Assembly (NCBI RefSeq): GCF_000829455.1
Contig: NZ_JXAK01000008.1
Span: 1-64,000 of the forward strand
Direction: 5' to 3'
From: Gordoniibacillus kamchatkensis
GTDB taxonomy: Bacteria; Bacillota; Bacilli; Paenibacillales; NBRC-103111
DNA length: 64,000 nt
The translations under genes and the position numbers were made by a program. Within the stretch, counting starts at the first letter, position 1. Each line of letters starts with the position of its first letter. This document shows, piece after piece, positions 43,131-51,400 of this stretch. The notes beneath the pieces were generated by a model, which searched no databases, was not told the origin of the DNA, and saw only the letters and a list, made by a program, of their open reading frames with translations.

Positions 43131-43967
43131 TTATTTCAAGTCTTTCATGGCGACGGCGTCCATATCTTCGAAAATCTGATTTTCGCCCGCCATGCCCCAA
43201 ATAAACGTGTAGTTGCTTGTGCCGACGCCGCTGTGAATCGACCAGCTCGGCGAAATGATCGCCTGCTCGCCCCGCACGACGAGGTGGCGCGTTTCGGCCG
43301 GTTCGCCCATCATATGGAACACGACGCCGTCCTCCGGCATATCGAAGTACAAATAAATTTCCGAGCGGCGGTTGTGCGTATGGCAAGGCATCGTATTCCA
43401 CATGTTGCCGGGCTTCAGCAGCGTCATTCCCATCACGAGCTGGCAGCTTTGCACGCCGCCCGTATGGATGTAGCGGTAAATCGTGCGCTCGTTCGAGTTC
43501 GTAATGGAACCGAGATGGTTCGGCGACGCCTCGCTGATCGCCACTTTTACGGTCGGGTACGTTTTGTGCGCAGGGCACGAGTTGAAGTAAAACTTCGCCG
43601 GATTCGCGGCGTCGTCGCTGGCAAACGTGACGTCCCGCGCGCCGAGGCCGATGTACAGGCAATCTTTCGACTCCATCGGGTAAACCGTTCCGTCGACGGT
43701 AATCGCGCCGCGCCCGCCGATGTTGATGATGCCGATTTCACGGCGTTCGAGGAACGTGTCCGCACCTAGCTCCTTTTTGTCGCCCTCGAGCTTGAGCGTC
43801 CGGCCTACAGGAACGACGCCGCCGACGATGAAGCGGTCCACATGGGTATAAACCATGTTCAGCTCGTTCGCAGCGAACAGCGATTCCAGCAAAAACTCCT
43901 GGCGCAAGCGCGCGGTGTCGAACCCTTTTACCTCGTTCGGATGGTTGGCGTAACGGATTTCCATCAT
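43131..43967 (-). CDS. kduI: 5-dehydro-4-deoxy-D-glucuronate isomerase
   Basis: A 278-aa cupin-fold isomerase converting 4-deoxy-L-threo-5-hexosulose uronate (from unsaturated uronates of pectin or glycosaminoglycans) to 2,5-diketo-3-deoxygluconate. Diagnostic sequence: EIRYANHPNEVKGFDTARLRQEFL, the metal site CHTHNRRSEIYLYFD, and the C-terminal SWSIHSGVGTSNYTFIWGMAGENQ. ATG 43967 follows AAGGAG; a frame extending about 97 codons upstream has no support. First gene of the kduI-deoR-kduD-kdgK-aldolase operon. Confidence 0.94.
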   Translation of the reverse strand: MMEIRYANHPNEVKGFDTARLRQEFLLESLFAANELNMVYTHVDRFIVGGVVPVGRTLKLEGDKKELGADTFLERREIGIINIGGRGAITVDGTVYPMESKDCLYIGLGARDVTFASDDAANPAKFYFNSCPAHKTYPTVKVAISEASPNHLGSITNSNERTIYRYIHTGGVQSCQLVMGMTLLKPGNMWNTMPCHTHNRRSEIYLYFDMPEDGVVFHMMGEPAETRHLVVRGEQAIISPSWSIHSGVGTSNYTFIWGMAGENQIFEDMDAVAMKDLK

Positions 43968-43984
43968 GTTTTCGCTCCTTTTAG

Positions 43985-44021
43985 GTTCATTTGAGTGTAT
44001 ATAAAGTTCATCTATGTTCAC
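43985..44021 (-). promoter_or_regulatory. Candidate DeoR operator: three helically phased GTTCA repeats
   Basis: GTTCAT at 43985, GTTCAT at 44006 and GTTCAC at 44016 are spaced 21 and 10 bases apart, that is two turns and one turn of the helix. They flank a TATATA on the leftward strand just upstream of kduI. This suits tandem binding by the operon's DeoR-type protein. Confidence 0.5.
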
Positions 44022-44446
44022 TTTACTCCGAAATAGGCGAGATGGCAATGGGGCGACGGCAAAAAAAGGCGCCGCACTTGGCGACGCAAGATTCGCAGCA
44101 TTACATTTCAGATACTTACTAACCAATTCACACAACCAACTCACAAACGAAGCACGAAAATGCCGGTACGAAACTATTACTTGGGGTACGACCCTGTCGG
44201 GCAGCAAAACACTGGCCTCTACTCTTTCGATAGGCAGAACGATGGAATGAAACGGCACGAATGAGGACCCTGTGAGGCATGGAAGGGGAAGCCGCGAAGG
44301 TCATTGTGGAGCTCCAATGGTGCTACCATATTTTAACAAAATTCTTGTTTAAGTGCGCGCTTATGCTCTAGAATTTTCGTAATGACGAATCTAGCCCCGC
44401 GTCCTATGCTGAAGAATTACATATAAGTTGCTCCGATGCAAGATCC
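44022..44446. other. Intergenic region without a recognisable gene
   Basis: Together with flanking regulatory sites this forms a 569-base gap between divergent kduI and the LacI regulator. The middle part has no ORF with a ribosome site and no strong hairpin. Composition becomes AT-rich toward the LacI promoter. I see nothing specific here. Confidence 0.5.
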
Positions 44447-44474
44447 TTGCTAACATGAGATAGAAGGATATTTT
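44447..44474 (+). promoter_or_regulatory. Probable promoter of the LacI-family regulator
   Basis: TTGCTA (44447-44452) and TATTTT (44469-44474), 16-base spacing, lie directly upstream of the palindromic operator. The match is moderate. Confidence 0.4.
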
Positions 44475-44488
44475 TTTTGCATCCCTTC

Positions 44489-44500
44489 TAAATCGATTTA
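44489..44500 (+). promoter_or_regulatory. LacI-type operator (autoregulatory)
   Basis: TAAATCGATTTA is a perfect 12-bp palindrome with a central CG, as usual for LacI-family sites, 37 bases before the regulator start. Nearly identical sites precede the operon it presumably controls. Confidence 0.7.
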
Positions 44501-44536
44501 TGTGCAATCTGTCAGTGTATGCGGAGGAATGAAAAC

Positions 44537-45568
44537 GTGAGCTCGAACAAGGTTACGATGGCTGATGTTGCGGAGAAAGCCGGCGTATCGAAAAGCACCG
44601 TTTCGCAATATCTGAACAAACGTTACGAATATATGGGGGCGGAAACGAAAAAGAAGATCGAACAAGCCATCGCAGAGCTGGACTATCAGCCCAATGTGGT
44701 GGCGCGCAGCTTAAAGCAGAAGCGTACTTCTACGATCGGCATTATCGTAGCGAATATAATGCACAGCTTCTCGACCGAAATATGCAGGGCGATCGAGGAT
44801 TATTTTCAGGAGCACGGGATCAATGTCATTTTATGCAATACGGACGAGGATGCGGAGAAAGAGAAGCGGTATATCGAGATGCTGCAGGCGAAGCAGGTGG
44901 ACGGGATCATCTTGTTTCCAACCGGCAAAAATAACGCGATATACAAAAAGCTGAGGAAGCAGCACACCCCGATTCTGTTTATAGACCGCAAAGTTGAAGG
45001 GATCAAGTCGGATACGATCGTGGCGAACAATGAGGCGGCGGTATTTGAGGCGATTGAGCATTTGGCGAAGCAGGGGCATGCCAAGATCGCGATCGTTACG
45101 GCGCCGCTGCTGATCAGCTCGCGTATCGAACGAATGGAAGGCTACCGAAAGGCCATGAAAAAGCTGGGACTCGAGCCGAAACCGGAATTTATGATTCATT
45201 GCGAGATCAGTCAAATCCGCGGCAGGCTACAGAGCCTGTTCGCGGAGGCGGACAAGCCTACGGCGATCATCGCCGGCAACGACTTGGTCATGCTGGAGAT
45301 TCTTGCTTACGTTAAGGAAAATCGGATCCAAATACCCAACGAGCTGGCGCTGGTCGTATTCGATAATATCCGTTTCGCGGATTTGCTGACGCCTACGCTG
45401 ACGACAATCAGCCAGCCTTCCGCAAAGATGGGAAGAACCGCCGGCGAGCTGCTTCATGAGCGGATTCAAGCGGGCGGGCAGGCGGAGCCGGCGCCGCGCG
45501 AGCTCGTTTTTGACTGCAAATTGATCGTACGCGAATCCTCAAGTGCGAGCACTCGTCCGATAAATTAA
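44537..45568 (+). CDS. LacI-family transcriptional regulator
   Basis: A 343-aa repressor: an N-terminal helix-turn-helix and hinge (VTMADVAEKAGVSKSTVSQYLNK ... YQPNVVARSLKQKRT) and a periplasmic-binding-protein-like sensor domain (TIGIIVANIMHSFSTEICRAIED, DGIILFPTG, PTAIIAGND). GTG 44537, 9 bases after GGAGG, is preferred to an upstream ATG at 44519. The C-terminal LTTISQPSAKMGRTAGELL is family-typical. Matching palindromes before its own gene and before the next operon indicate autoregulation plus control of the sugar operon. KdgR of Bacillus is of this type, so a sugar-acid inducer is plausible. Confidence 0.9.
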   Translation: MSSNKVTMADVAEKAGVSKSTVSQYLNKRYEYMGAETKKKIEQAIAELDYQPNVVARSLKQKRTSTIGIIVANIMHSFSTEICRAIEDYFQEHGINVILCNTDEDAEKEKRYIEMLQAKQVDGIILFPTGKNNAIYKKLRKQHTPILFIDRKVEGIKSDTIVANNEAAVFEAIEHLAKQGHAKIAIVTAPLLISSRIERMEGYRKAMKKLGLEPKPEFMIHCEISQIRGRLQSLFAEADKPTAIIAGNDLVMLEILAYVKENRIQIPNELALVVFDNIRFADLLTPTLTTISQPSAKMGRTAGELLHERIQAGGQAEPAPRELVFDCKLIVRESSSASTRPIN

Positions 45569-45580
45569 TCAGGCGGGTGC

Positions 45581-45609
45581 TTGAATTTTTGCAGGAGGTG
45601 CATTATAAT
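45581..45609 (+). promoter_or_regulatory. Promoter of the isomerase-kinase-MFS-hexulose operon
   Basis: TTGAAT (45581-45586) and TATAAT (45604-45609), exact 17-base spacing. Tandem operators start 8 bases after the -10 box. Confidence 0.75.
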
Positions 45610-45616
45610 TCATTCA

Positions 45617-45641
45617 TAAATCGGTTTAGTAAATCGGTTTA
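45617..45641 (+). promoter_or_regulatory. Tandem LacI-type operators
   Basis: TAAATCGGTTTA occurs at 45617-45628 and again at 45630-45641, 13 bases apart, both one base different from the palindrome before the LacI gene. They are framed by ATTCA and TGAAT so that the whole block is symmetrical. The location over the transcription start implies repression. Confidence 0.75.
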
Positions 45642-45667
45642 TGAATGAGAAGAGGTGAGCAGCTTAG

Positions 45668-46426
45668 ATGAACATTGTGATTCCCACCTCGGTTTTTAAC
45701 CGACAGCGGGCAGTCGACCAAGCCGGGCACGCGGCGGCGATTGCAGCTAGTGGAGGTCAAGGCATTGAAATTCGGCGAGAGCTGTTTCCGTCCGGCGAGG
45801 AGCTTCCTCTGGAAGCATGCAGGTCTGCGTTGGAGCCGTATCTGCTTTATTGCGTGTACTCGGCGCCGATCGACCTTTGGCAGTTAAATGGCGAGCTGAA
45901 TGTAAGCGGTTTGGACATGGTACTTCGGGAAGCGCGCACGATCGGAGCGGATATGGTCAAGATGCCGCTAGGACATTTCAATGCCTCTTGCTCGGATGTA
46001 AGCGTATTATCGCGGCTTCTTGAGTCCTATCGGCAAGATGGCGGGAAAGCAGCGGCGTTCACCGTGGAGAACGATCAAACGCCGTACGGTGGCCAATTGC
46101 AGCCGATGAGCGATTTTTTTAAAGCGGTTTCAGAGGGCGTCATTCCCGTACGAATGACCTTCGATATCGGGAATTGGGCATATTGCGGCGAGAACGCTTT
46201 TGCAGCGGCGGAGATGCTTGGCGAGCATGTGATCTACGTCCACTGCAAGCATGTCGAACGGCAAGGCGCCGAATTGAAAACGCTGCCACTTCCCCTGGAG
46301 CCTGAAGCGAATTGGAGGAAATTGCTCAAGCTGCTGCCTTCGGATGCGATGCGAGCGATCGAGTTCCTTTTACCGGAGGATAGCATGCTGCCTGAATTTA
46401 TCGCGAAGTTGAGAGAGGAGGCATGA
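45668..46426 (+). CDS. Sugar phosphate isomerase/epimerase-like TIM-barrel protein
   Basis: A 252-aa protein of the xylose-isomerase-like TIM-barrel family. Metal-binding acidic/His positions are visible in FTVENDQT, RMTFDIGNWAYCGENA and VIYVHCKHVERQG, with the last Glu in AIEFLLPE. Such proteins isomerise or epimerise free or phosphorylated keto-sugars. First gene of the operon; its stop overlaps the kinase start (ATGATGA). The specific sugar is unknown. Confidence 0.82.
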   Translation: MNIVIPTSVFNRQRAVDQAGHAAAIAASGGQGIEIRRELFPSGEELPLEACRSALEPYLLYCVYSAPIDLWQLNGELNVSGLDMVLREARTIGADMVKMPLGHFNASCSDVSVLSRLLESYRQDGGKAAAFTVENDQTPYGGQLQPMSDFFKAVSEGVIPVRMTFDIGNWAYCGENAFAAAEMLGEHVIYVHCKHVERQGAELKTLPLPLEPEANWRKLLKLLPSDAMRAIEFLLPEDSMLPEFIAKLREEA

Positions 46427-47409
46427 TGAACGGAGTGGAGACGATGAACAAGCTGGACACAGTAACATTCGGTGAGGCGATGGCGATGTTCGTCGCCGAC
46501 GAGCTCGGGGAATTGCAGCATGTAAGCCGGTTTACCCGCCGGCTGGCGGGAGCGGAGACGAATGTGGCGATCGGGATGGCACGGCTGGGGCTGCGAAGCG
46601 GCTTTGTCAGCCGGGTAGGCAATGATGCATTCGGTCAATATATTAAGAACAAGCTCTTATCCGAGAAAGTGAACATGGATTGTATCCGGACGGATGAGGT
46701 GAATCCGACGGGCTTTCAATTGAAATCCCGAATCGATGACGGCGATCCGGAGGTGCAGTATTTCCGCAAGCGGTCGGCGGCAAGCCATATGGGACCGGGA
46801 AATTTGAACCGCGATTATTTTCTCTCTTCCCGCCATTTGCACATGACCGGAATTCCGCTGGCGATATCGCCGAGCACCCGCGAGTTTGCGTTGGAAGCGC
46901 TTAGATTAATGAAGCAAGCCGGGCGGACAATCTCCTTCGATCCGAACTTGCGCCCATCGTTATGGTCATCGCGGGAGGAAATGATAGCGGTTACGAACGC
47001 CGTTGCATGCGAAGCGGATTGGGTGATGCCGGGTATCGAAGAAGCGGAGCTGCTTATTGGCACCCGCGATGTGAATGCGATTTCGGATTATTATTTGCAG
47101 CGAGGAGCCAAACTGGTTGTGATCAAGCTCGGACCCGAAGGGGCTTATTATCGCAGTCAATCGGAAGTAGGTATCGCTGCTGGCTTCAAGGTTGCCAAGG
47201 TTGTCGATACGGTCGGGGCCGGGGACGGTTTTGCCGTAGGGCTGATCAGCGGGCTACTGCTCGGCAAGCCGATTGTAGAGTCGGTTATACGCGGCAATGC
47301 GATCGGGGCCATGGCCGTACAGACGTACGGAGATCATGAAGGATATCCGGAGGAAGCCGCGCTGGCGTCTTTCCTGGAACATAACAAACAAGGAGTGATC
47401 TGTTCATGA
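46423..47409 (+). CDS. PfkB-family sugar kinase (2-keto-3-deoxygluconate kinase-like)
   Basis: A 328-aa ribokinase-type kinase: TFGEAMAMFVADELGEL, AGAETNVAIGMARLG, SFDPNLRPSLWSS and the catalytic signature DTVGAGDGFAVGL. It resembles KDG kinase but is clearly distinct from the kdgK of the uronate operon at 41 kb, so it may phosphorylate another keto-sugar or sugar acid. GGAGG precedes two candidate ATGs (46423, 46426); MNKLDTV at 46444 is a third option. Its stop overlaps the transporter ATG (ATGA). Confidence 0.85.
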   Translation: MMNGVETMNKLDTVTFGEAMAMFVADELGELQHVSRFTRRLAGAETNVAIGMARLGLRSGFVSRVGNDAFGQYIKNKLLSEKVNMDCIRTDEVNPTGFQLKSRIDDGDPEVQYFRKRSAASHMGPGNLNRDYFLSSRHLHMTGIPLAISPSTREFALEALRLMKQAGRTISFDPNLRPSLWSSREEMIAVTNAVACEADWVMPGIEEAELLIGTRDVNAISDYYLQRGAKLVVIKLGPEGAYYRSQSEVGIAAGFKVAKVVDTVGAGDGFAVGLISGLLLGKPIVESVIRGNAIGAMAVQTYGDHEGYPEEAALASFLEHNKQGVICS

Positions 47410-48688
47410 GCAACACTCAGTTATCCGCCGCTCGTTGGTTTCGATTGATTCCTATCGCATTCATTACGTACAGCCTCGCCTATTTGGACCGTGCCAACTA
47501 TGGCTTCGGCGCGGCGGCCGGCATGGCCAAAGACCTGCACATTACCTCGGCGATTTCTTCGCTGCTGGGCGCGCTGTTTTTCTTGGGCTACTTCTTTTTC
47601 CAGGTGCCGGGAGCTTATTACGCAGAAAATAAAAGCGCGAAGAAGCTTATTTTCGGCTCCCTCATTTTGTGGGGATTGCTGGCGTCGGCGATTGGTTTCG
47701 TCACCAACGTGTATGCGCTGATTGCGGTCCGGTTCCTGCTCGGTGTTGTGGAAAGCGCTGTCATGCCGGCGATGCTCGTCTTTTTAAGCCACTGGTTTAC
47801 GAAGAAGGAACGTTCCCGGGCCAATACGTTTCTCATTCTCGGCAATCCGGTAACGGTGCTTTGGATGTCGGTGCTTTCCGGTTACCTGGTCGCCACCATC
47901 GGCTGGAGATGGATGTTTATCGTCGAAGGGGTGCCTGCCGTCATCTGGGCATTTTTCTGGTGGAAGCTGGTAGACGACAAGCCGAATGAAGCGAAATGGC
48001 TCACGGATGCCGAGAAGAAAGCTGTAGCGGAGGAGCTGCGTCTCGAGCAATCCGACCTGAAAGCAGTTAGGAACTATCGCGAAGCGTTCCGCTCTCCGCT
48101 TGTCATTAAGCTCGGCTTCCAATATTTCTTCTGGAGCATCGGCGTATACGGTTTCGTCCTTTGGCTGCCTTCTATTATTAAAGCATCGCCTAAAATGAAC
48201 ATGGTCACAACCGGCTGGCTATCTTCCATTCCTTATTTGCTGGCAGTCGGTTTGATGCTGCTGGTATCTTATTTTTCTGATAAAACGCTGAACCGTAAAA
48301 GCTTCGTATGGCCGTTTCTGCTCATCGGTGCAGTCGCTTTCTACGCTTCTTACGCAATCGGCACCGATCATTTCTGGATTTCCTTCATCCTGCTTGTGAT
48401 TGCCGGCGGCGCCATGTATGCGCCATACGGTCCTTTCTTCGCCATCATTCCCGAGGTGCTGCCGCGCAACGTAGCGGGAGGGGCGATGGCACTGATCAAC
48501 AGCATGGGCGCACTGGGATCGTTCGCCGGTTCTTATATTGTAGGCTATTTGAACGGAGCGACGGGCGGGTTCGGAGCTCCTATATCTTCATGGCGGGGGC
48601 GCTGCTGTTGTCGGCCATTTTGACGCTGATGGTAGCCAAACCTAAGGACACGGCAGTGCGTTCGGCGGTCGAGGCGAATCCCCGATGA
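47406..48688 (+). CDS. MFS transporter of the anion:cation symporter (hexuronate/sugar-acid) type, one frameshift near the C-terminus
   Basis: A 12-helix major facilitator transporter of about 427 aa. The N-terminus (RWFRLIPIAFITYSLAYLDRANYGFGAAAGM) and HWFTKKERSRAN loop are typical of the ACS family that imports hexuronates, glucarate or tartrate with protons. The frame breaks after 48,578 (GCTCC where GCTTCC is expected). Restoring one base gives GFGASYIFMAGALLLSAILTLMVAKPKD, the last helix. The restored stop forms the ATGA overlap with the next gene, like every other junction in this operon, which supports a sequencing error. It suggests the operon's substrate is a sugar acid. Confidence 0.86.
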
Positions 48689-49341
48689 ACGTTCAGCTCG
48701 CTTTGGATCGCATGACGATCCCCGAAGCCATTGAGATGGCACGGACGGTGCAGGACCATGTGGATTGGATCGAGGTAGGCACGTCCCTTATCAAGGAATT
48801 CGGCATGGACAGCGTGAAGGCGATCAAGAAGGCGTTTCCGGACAAAGTCGTTGTAGCCGACATGAAAACTTTTGATAACGCCAAATACGAGTTCGAGCTG
48901 TGCTATCAAGCTGGTGCGGATGTCGCTACAGTGATGGGTGCCGCACCTTTGGTGACGGTTGAGACTTGCATGGATACCGCGGCCAAGTACGGAAAAACGG
49001 TTATGATCGATCTTCTCCATACATCCGCGGATCAGCAAGCTTATTTATTCCGCTACGAGACTGCGATTTCGTGCATGCACGTCAGCAAGGACGAGCAGGA
49101 GCAAAAGGGACATGCGCTTCACAGTACTTTTCATGCAGGAGAATTAACGGCATTACCAGACGGACTTAAGCTGGCTGTAGCCGGAGGCATTACGCTGCAA
49201 TCGCTGCCGAACCTCTTAGAGATGAGACCGTTCGTCGTCATTGTCGGGTCGGCGATTACGAAGGCTGCGAATCCACGGCAGGCCGCGTTCGACATCAAAC
49301 AAGTATTGGAACAGCATAAGGAGATTCGGATCAATGGATAA
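48685..49341 (+). CDS. Hexulose-6-phosphate synthase / 3-keto-L-gulonate-6-phosphate decarboxylase family protein
   Basis: A 218-aa TIM-barrel protein of the OMP decarboxylase suprafamily: LALDRMTIPEAIEMA at strand 1, the hallmark DMKTFD (DxKxxD) at strand 3, and AVAGGITLQSLP with VIVGSAITKA at the C-terminal phosphate site. Known members either condense ribulose-5-phosphate with formaldehyde (HPS) or decarboxylate 3-keto-gulonate-6-phosphate. An isomerase-type partner next door favours HPS chemistry; the sugar-acid transporter favours decarboxylation. ATGA overlap upstream, 8-base overlap downstream. Confidence 0.85.
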   Translation: MNVQLALDRMTIPEAIEMARTVQDHVDWIEVGTSLIKEFGMDSVKAIKKAFPDKVVVADMKTFDNAKYEFELCYQAGADVATVMGAAPLVTVETCMDTAAKYGKTVMIDLLHTSADQQAYLFRYETAISCMHVSKDEQEQKGHALHSTFHAGELTALPDGLKLAVAGGITLQSLPNLLEMRPFVVIVGSAITKAANPRQAAFDIKQVLEQHKEIRING

Positions 49342-49882
49342 CATTCAGGCGATTATGGCGGAGATAGGAACGGTACTCAATAAGGTACGCAAAAAAGACA
49401 TCGCGGAGACGGCCGAAAGCTTGGCTAAGGGAAAACGGATCTTCGTAGTAGGAGAAGGCAGATCGGGCTTGATGGCCAAATCGTTCGCGATGCGCATGAT
49501 GCATCTCGGAGCGACGGCTTACGCTGTCGGCGAGACGATTACACCTTCCATGTCGGCTGGAGATTTGCTCGTCGCCGTGTCCGGCTCGGGAACGACCAAG
49601 AACGTCGTCTGGATTGCGGAGAAAGCTCGAGAGCTGGGCTGCACGGTAATCGGAATGACGACCGACGAACAATCTCTTTTGGGGCGCTGCGCATCGAAGA
49701 CTGTGCTCATTCCGGCTGCTACGAAGTACAGGCGCGAAGGCGAAGCTGCGAGCATTCAGCCGCTGGGATCGTTGTTCGACCAGTGTATCCACATCGTTCT
49801 GGATGCGATATGTTTGGAATATGCCGATATCCGGGAAGTGGACAACAGCAAGGCGTTTCGGCAGCACAGCAATGTGGAATAG
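49334..49882 (+). CDS. 6-phospho-3-hexuloisomerase-like SIS-domain protein
   Basis: A 182-aa single-SIS-domain isomerase with sequence typical of HxlB: KRIFVVGEGRSGLMAKSFAMRMMHLG, ETITPSMSAGDLLVAVSGSGTT, and YRREGEAASIQPLGSLFDQC near the C-terminus. HxlB converts hexulose-6-phosphate to fructose-6-phosphate, the second step of the ribulose monophosphate cycle. It is the last gene of the LacI-controlled operon and overlaps the HPS-like gene, an order identical to hxlAB. A terminator follows at 49,947. Confidence 0.87.
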   Translation: MDNIQAIMAEIGTVLNKVRKKDIAETAESLAKGKRIFVVGEGRSGLMAKSFAMRMMHLGATAYAVGETITPSMSAGDLLVAVSGSGTTKNVVWIAEKARELGCTVIGMTTDEQSLLGRCASKTVLIPAATKYRREGEAASIQPLGSLFDQCIHIVLDAICLEYADIREVDNSKAFRQHSNVE

Positions 49883-49946
49883 CACCCTAGGCGGAACATT
49901 ACAAAGAGACTTTCTGAAAAAATGACACATGTAAACTTACCATCTT

Positions 49947-49980
49947 AAGAACGGCCGTATCCACAGCCGTTCTTTTTGTT
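49947..49980 (+). terminator. Intrinsic terminator of the LacI-controlled operon
   Basis: AGAACGGC pairs with GCCGTTCT, followed by TTTTTG. Confidence 0.8.
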
Positions 49981-50083
49981 TTCTTTACGCTAACTGGCAG
50001 AATCAAAGAATGATTTTTCGATTTTGTATAAAAATCCCATATACCACAAAAAATATAATCAACATCTTATAAGGGGCATACTA

Positions 50084-51400
50084 ATGGGAAATTTCGTGCA
50101 GGAAATAACATCCATGTTCGAAGATCATGATGATTTTTTCATTAAAGAAATGATTGTGGATAACACGGCAATTTTTCTAATGGGATTTCATACGCTCATT
50201 GATTTAACCAAGTCAAATTTATATGTTCGACAAATGGCGGAATCATCAACTTCAGTAAATGATCTTTTCATAAATATTAGCAATCAGCTGGACGTTGATG
50301 CAAAACAAATAATAAAAGCTGTTTTGGAAGGCAAATTAGTTATCTTATCAGGGAATAGCAATCGTAACGCCGTAGTGGAACCTGTCTCCCGAAACTTAAG
50401 CCGAAGTATTGAAGAGCCTAAAAATGAAAATCCCATTCTAGCTTCCATGAACGCTTTTGGAGAGGATCTTACTACTAATGTGGGGATCATCCGAAAAAGG
50501 CTGAACACTGAACTTCTGTGCCATTGTTCTTATCAAGTTGGAGAGCTAAATAAGCGAAAGCTATCGATGCTTTATATTAGAGGAAGAGCTCCAAGTTCAC
50601 TGATTGAAAAAGTTCACTTACAGTTGCAACAAATCAAATCAGATATTGAAACGATTGATGACCTCAACAAGCATTTGGGTCAACGAAAATCGAATCTTGT
50701 CAGTCATCTGTTTCCAACTGAAATTCCGATTCAAGCTGTTCATTCGTTAAAAAAGAACAGAGTCGTGCTTTTTTTAGACAATTATCCTTTCGCGCTTGTA
50801 TTCCCACATCTGCTTTGGGATATGTTCAGTAGTGCAAACGATCGCAATTTCCCATTTGTGCTGGCTCTTATGCTTCGAATCCTAAGGGTAATAGGAGCTC
50901 TGGTCACAATTATTCTTCCAGCATTATATGTTGCCACAGTGTCGGTTAACCCTGAAGTATTAAAGCTCGATTTTGCCTTGTTTGTCGCTGAAAGCAGAGA
51001 AGGAATTCCACTAACAGCTCTACTTGCAACCATTACTATGGTCGTAATCATTGATTTAATTCTGGAGGCGATTGTGAGACTCCCTAAAAGTGTAGGCCCC
51101 ACCGTTACAATGGTTGGGGGAGTCATACTAGGTCAGGCGATGGTGGAAGCGAAGCTGGTCTCTAATTTATTGGTTATTGTGATCACCGCTATTGTGATTG
51201 CAAGTTCAACACTGATAGGTGTGCAAAATTCCTTGTACGTTCGTTTGCTAAAATATCCGGTTTTATTTTTGTCATCTGTTTACGGTATCCTCGGTTTATT
51301 TACCGGTTTAACTTTTATCGGCATCTATTTGTCGAGTTTGACATCAAACGGTATACCGTATACGACGTTTCGGATTGAAGAAAAAGGTGGCACAAAGTGA
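50084..51400 (+). CDS. Spore germination receptor subunit A (GerAA/GerKA family)
   Basis: A 438-aa A subunit of a nutrient germinant receptor in the spore inner membrane. Typical sequence: IRGRAPSSLIEKVHLQLQQI, the NYPFALVFPHLLWDMFSS entry to the membrane domain, and several helices with AIVRLPKSVGPTVTMVGGVILGQAMVEAKLVSN. ATG 50084 is 8 bases after AAGGGG. At about 480 aa usual, it is a little short at the N-terminus. Codon and base use is much more AT-rich than either flank, suggesting separate origin. It overlaps the truncated B subunit gene (GTGA). No C subunit gene is present. Confidence 0.88.
   Translation: MGNFVQEITSMFEDHDDFFIKEMIVDNTAIFLMGFHTLIDLTKSNLYVRQMAESSTSVNDLFINISNQLDVDAKQIIKAVLEGKLVILSGNSNRNAVVEPVSRNLSRSIEEPKNENPILASMNAFGEDLTTNVGIIRKRLNTELLCHCSYQVGELNKRKLSMLYIRGRAPSSLIEKVHLQLQQIKSDIETIDDLNKHLGQRKSNLVSHLFPTEIPIQAVHSLKKNRVVLFLDNYPFALVFPHLLWDMFSSANDRNFPFVLALMLRILRVIGALVTIILPALYVATVSVNPEVLKLDFALFVAESREGIPLTALLATITMVVIIDLILEAIVRLPKSVGPTVTMVGGVILGQAMVEAKLVSNLLVIVITAIVIASSTLIGVQNSLYVRLLKYPVLFLSSVYGILGLFTGLTFIGIYLSSLTSNGIPYTTFRIEEKGGTK

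Noticed and set aside
45617-45641. CRISPR-like tandem repeats
   Set aside because: Only two short repeats, palindromic and placed at a promoter next to a LacI-family gene; they are operators.
50024-50084. Earlier start for the germination A subunit
   Set aside because: The additional 20 codons lie in AT-rich sequence without a ribosome site, whereas ATG 50084 follows AAGGGG at the right distance.
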